From Cryomorphaceae bacterium (lineage in GTDB: Bacteria > Bacteroidota > Bacteroidia > Flavobacteriales > Schleiferiaceae): 7,665 nucleotides of DNA. The stretch lies in the NCBI GenBank assembly GCA_003445735.1, contig DMCR01000151.1, positions 1,479-9,143 on the forward strand, written 5' to 3'. Of this stretch, positions 5,200 to 7,665 are shown one piece after another. The notes under the pieces were generated by a model, which saw only the letters and a list, made by a program, of their open reading frames with translations, was not told where the DNA came from and made no database searches. Positions within the stretch are counted from its first letter, which is position 1, and each line of letters starts with the position of its first letter. The position numbers and the translations under genes were made by a program.

Positions 5200-7665
5200 C
5201 TACTGCAGAATTAACGGGACATGTGTGCTCGTGCCTCCCTGAATGGTTTGGACGATATACGCCCCGCGTGCCCACTGCTGAACATCGATGGCCGTGCGCT
5301 GTTCTACCCATTGGTTGTAAACCACGCGACCAGAGGCGTCGAGGATACGTATTTGTGCGCTTCCCGGGAGGGCAATGTTTACCTGCGTTTGAGCGGGGTT
5401 AGGATAGATTTCTAATCCGTTCAATAGCTCTTCGTCCAAGCCAATATTTACCACCGTGAAAGCATCCGATACATTCGAACAAAGAATATTCGAGAAGATG
5501 CGCACGTAGTAGATGCCATTGGCTGTCGGCAAGTACGTAGCGGCGGTGGCTCCGGAAATTGGATTCATATTATCATCTAACCACTCGTAGGTGAAGATAC
5601 CTGCTGGAGTAGCGGCTTCAAGCTCACCTGTGGTTGGGTTCTGACTCACTGTCGGTTTTGACGGTGCCGCCTGTACGCTAATGGCGCGCTTCTTCGTGTT
5701 CGTACAACCCGTGGTGGCATCCGTGTAGGTGTAGTAGACCCAATGCGATCCTACTCCGGCCACGGATGGGAAAATGGAATCATTGGTGATACCCGTTCCT
5801 GAGTAGATTCCTCCTACCGGTTGACCGCCAGAAAGGGCTTGAGGACCGTCCAGCTCACAAACATAACCTTGCGACCCGAGGCTCACTTGAGGACGAGCAT
5901 TGACGGTAAAGGTAGTTGAATCCATTACCATAGGATTAGCAACACAATCGTCCGAACTGATCATGCGTACGGCGAGGACATCCCCATCGGCGAATTGATT
6001 CACGTAGGTCGTAGTATTAGAAGCAACGACAGTGCCGTTGAGTAACCAATCAATAGATGGGCTCATACCACCGTTAGTAAAGGTAGCAGTGGCCGTCGCG
6101 CTATCGCCAATACACAGGGTAGAGGCCGATACTGCCATCGAAACGGCAGCCGAAGGTGCAGTCGCGATGGTGATGTAATTCGTTAATAGCACTGAGTCAA
6201 TACCTGCAGTATTAGAAACCACCAGCTTGACATCATAGGTGCCTGCGTTTGCATAGGTCACCGTAGGGTTTGCAACTGTCGAAGTAGCCGGTGTGCCGCC
6301 CTGGAAAGACCAAAGACGTGCCGTTGGAGCCGGCGCCGAGTAATCATAGAACGTTACGGATTTACCCGTACAAGCCGCGGTATCGCCTCCGAAAGCAGCT
6401 ACTGGGGCTACTTGGGTTTGTCCGCTAATATTGATATTATCGAGGAAGGTGTTATTACCATAACCATTTACGGCAACAAACTTCACTCGGATACCGCTAA
6501 TGCCGCTGTACGCATCAAGATCAATGGTCGGACATGTGACCGAGCTAGAAGCGTGACACCAGTAAGTAGAGTCAGACGGCGCGAAAGACGAGGTAATAGC
6601 ACCTGCCGTAGTAAAGGAAGTATCTGTGGCGCCGTATGCAGCCACTTCGTTCCAAGTCGCACCACAATCATCGCTTACATAGACCAACAAGCTGTCCGAA
6701 TACCCACTTGAATAGTACGCGGAAGCATATTCAAAGCTCATGCTCACAAGCGTGTCATTAGAGAAATCAAGTGCTGGTGAAATCAGCTCATCACGCTGAC
6801 CCGAACCACTGTACGAATAATGATTCATGAACATTCCAACACTGCCTGGACTCGTTCCATTCACCGAAGTTGATGCCCAAGTAATACCGCCATCAGGGTT
6901 ATCGATTTCCCAACCATTGAGACCGCTTTCGAAATCTTCTACAAACGGTAGGGTTGCACCGCCTACAGAGATGGCTTGGAATACAGTAGTGTCGTCAGAG
7001 CCATAGGCGTTACTTGCAGTGAGGGTAACCGTGTAGCCACCTGTAGCAGAGAAAATGACCTGTGGGTTTTGAGACGAATCCGTAGTACCATTTATGTAGC
7101 TGTAGGTAGACGGGCTGATTTGCCATTGCCAGCTAGTCGTCAAACCTTGGCTTTGGTCAATTAATGAAATAGTATCTGTCGTACCACAAGGTGCCGCTGG
7201 ATCCACCATAAATAAGGCTACCGGTGGCGCTGTGCTTCCGGCCATTAATGGACTCTGCCACACACCACGGCCATAGGTTCCGATGCGCAACAAATCCTCG
7301 TTTTCATAGATTTCAAAATCTACCACGATCACATTCGGTAGATTTTTATTGTAGCTCACCCAGCCAGAAAATCCTGAGCTGTGGTAGTAAACACCAATAT
7401 CCGTTCCTACGTAGATTCCGTCAGATGAACCACTCTCGAAGGTTACACAATTCGCAGGAATATTAGGTAATCCTGAACTCAGATTCGACCAAGTCTGACC
7501 GCCATTGAAAGATTCCATCACCTTCTTATTGCTAGTATATCCACTTATAGAAATAACAATATGCTGTTCGTCATCTGGATCAATGGCGACTCCTGAAATA
7601 TTATGTGGAGAAGGACTCAAGCCCCCGCTTGGAGTGATATTTGACCACGTACTTCCGCCATTGTT
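5200..7665 (-). CDS. Large secreted modular protein: Asp-box propeller, PKD/Ig-like domains, type IX sorting tail; N-terminus outside window
   Basis: The reading frame is open to the right edge, so these 821 residues are the C-terminal part; the TTG at 7620 is an internal leucine. Residues below count from the edge. Residues 1-140 are the end of a sortilin/BNR-like beta-propeller, with Asp-box motifs NGGSTW (2-7) and SFNGGQTW (52-59) and the closing GTYGRGVWQSPL (129-140). Next come a PKD-like domain (about 147-234), a jelly-roll adhesion-type domain beginning PFVEDFESGLNGW (about 240-415), a second PKD domain (about 419-501, ending AGTYDVKLVVSN), and three Ig-like modules (about 502-740), the first two with a likely Cys pair each. 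Residues 742-821 are a type A type IX secretion sorting domain. No enzyme domain is visible, so an adhesin or a surface enzyme with its catalytic part upstream are both possible. The protein is rich in Ser, Thr, Gly and Ala, and short in Lys, as expected outside the cell. Confidence 0.88.
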   Translation of the reverse strand, partial: NNGGSTWSNITPSGGLSPSPHNISGVAIDPDDEQHIVISISGYTSNKKVMESFNGGQTWSNLSSGLPNIPANCVTFESGSSDGIYVGTDIGVYYHSSGFSGWVSYNKNLPNVIVVDFEIYENEDLLRIGTYGRGVWQSPLMAGSTAPPVALFMVDPAAPCGTTDTISLIDQSQGLTTSWQWQISPSTYSYINGTTDSSQNPQVIFSATGGYTVTLTASNAYGSDDTTVFQAISVGGATLPFVEDFESGLNGWEIDNPDGGITWASTSVNGTSPGSVGMFMNHYSYSGSGQRDELISPALDFSNDTLVSMSFEYASAYYSSGYSDSLLVYVSDDCGATWNEVAAYGATDTSFTTAGAITSSFAPSDSTYWCHASSSVTCPTIDLDAYSGISGIRVKFVAVNGYGNNTFLDNINISGQTQVAPVAAFGGDTAACTGKSVTFYDYSAPAPTARLWSFQGGTPATSTVANPTVTYANAGTYDVKLVVSNTAGIDSVLLTNYITIATAPSAAVSMAVSASTLCIGDSATATATFTNGGMSPSIDWLLNGTVVASNTTTYVNQFADGDVLAVRMISSDDCVANPMVMDSTTFTVNARPQVSLGSQGYVCELDGPQALSGGQPVGGIYSGTGITNDSIFPSVAGVGSHWVYYTYTDATTGCTNTKKRAISVQAAPSKPTVSQNPTTGELEAATPAGIFTYEWLDDNMNPISGATAATYLPTANGIYYVRIFSNILCSNVSDAFTVVNIGLDEELLNGLEIYPNPAQTQVNIALPGSAQIRILDASGRVVYNQWVEQRTAIDVQQWARGAYIVQTIQGGTSTHVPLILQ
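5203..5442 (-). other. Type IX secretion C-terminal sorting domain (coding segment)
   Basis: The last 80 residues show the three family blocks: GLEIYPNPAQ, then IRILDASGRVVYNQ, then WARGAYIVQTIQGG, ending LILQ. Such tails are recognised by the outer-membrane type IX system in Bacteroidota and are normally removed after export. The domain directly identifies the host phylum and predicts secretion or attachment to the cell surface. Confidence 0.92.

Noticed and set aside
7618..7620. TTG as the start codon of the minus-strand secreted protein
   Set aside because: The frame continues open to 7665 and encodes another Asp-box motif (NGGSTW), with no signal peptide after this TTG; it is an internal leucine.

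Overview
The window looks like a chromosomal stretch from a member of the Bacteroidota, most likely a flavobacterium-like lineage. Three things point there. The 3' gene on the minus strand ends in a type IX secretion (Por secretion) C-terminal sorting domain. Two divergent genes have TAnnTTTG -7 promoter boxes. I see no Shine-Dalgarno sequences ahead of the well-defined starts. The exact genus cannot be read from the sequence.

Layout: positions 1-2458 (+) carry a fatty-acid initiation cluster: the 3' part of fabH, then accB and accC with short gaps (34 and 18 bp), closed by a strong hairpin terminator at 2475-2508. On the minus strand, msrA (a predicted lipoprotein) and asd (lysine/threonine/methionine pathway) lie head to tail from 4162 down to 2527, 46 bp apart, and share that terminator in a convergent arrangement. 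A 269-bp divergent intergenic region (4163-4431) holds the asd and purQ promoters and about 150 bp with several mutually compatible inverted repeats. purQ (+, 4432-5127) is a single-gene unit ending at a second bidirectional terminator (5147-5179). From 5200 to the right edge the minus strand carries the C-terminal 821 residues of a large secreted, modular protein whose N-terminus is outside the window.

How the genes work together: AccB and AccC form the biotin carboxylase half of acetyl-CoA carboxylase, which makes malonyl-CoA; FabH condenses malonyl-ACP with an acyl-CoA primer to start fatty acid synthesis. Asd and PurQ are core amino-acid and purine enzymes. MsrA repairs oxidised methionine, apparently in the cell envelope. 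The large protein is probably exported to the cell surface or medium.

Most of the window is ordinary housekeeping sequence and I see no clear new system. The parts most worth a second look are the structured asd-purQ intergenic region, the palindrome over the purQ promoter, the stand-alone purQ, and the secreted modular protein.
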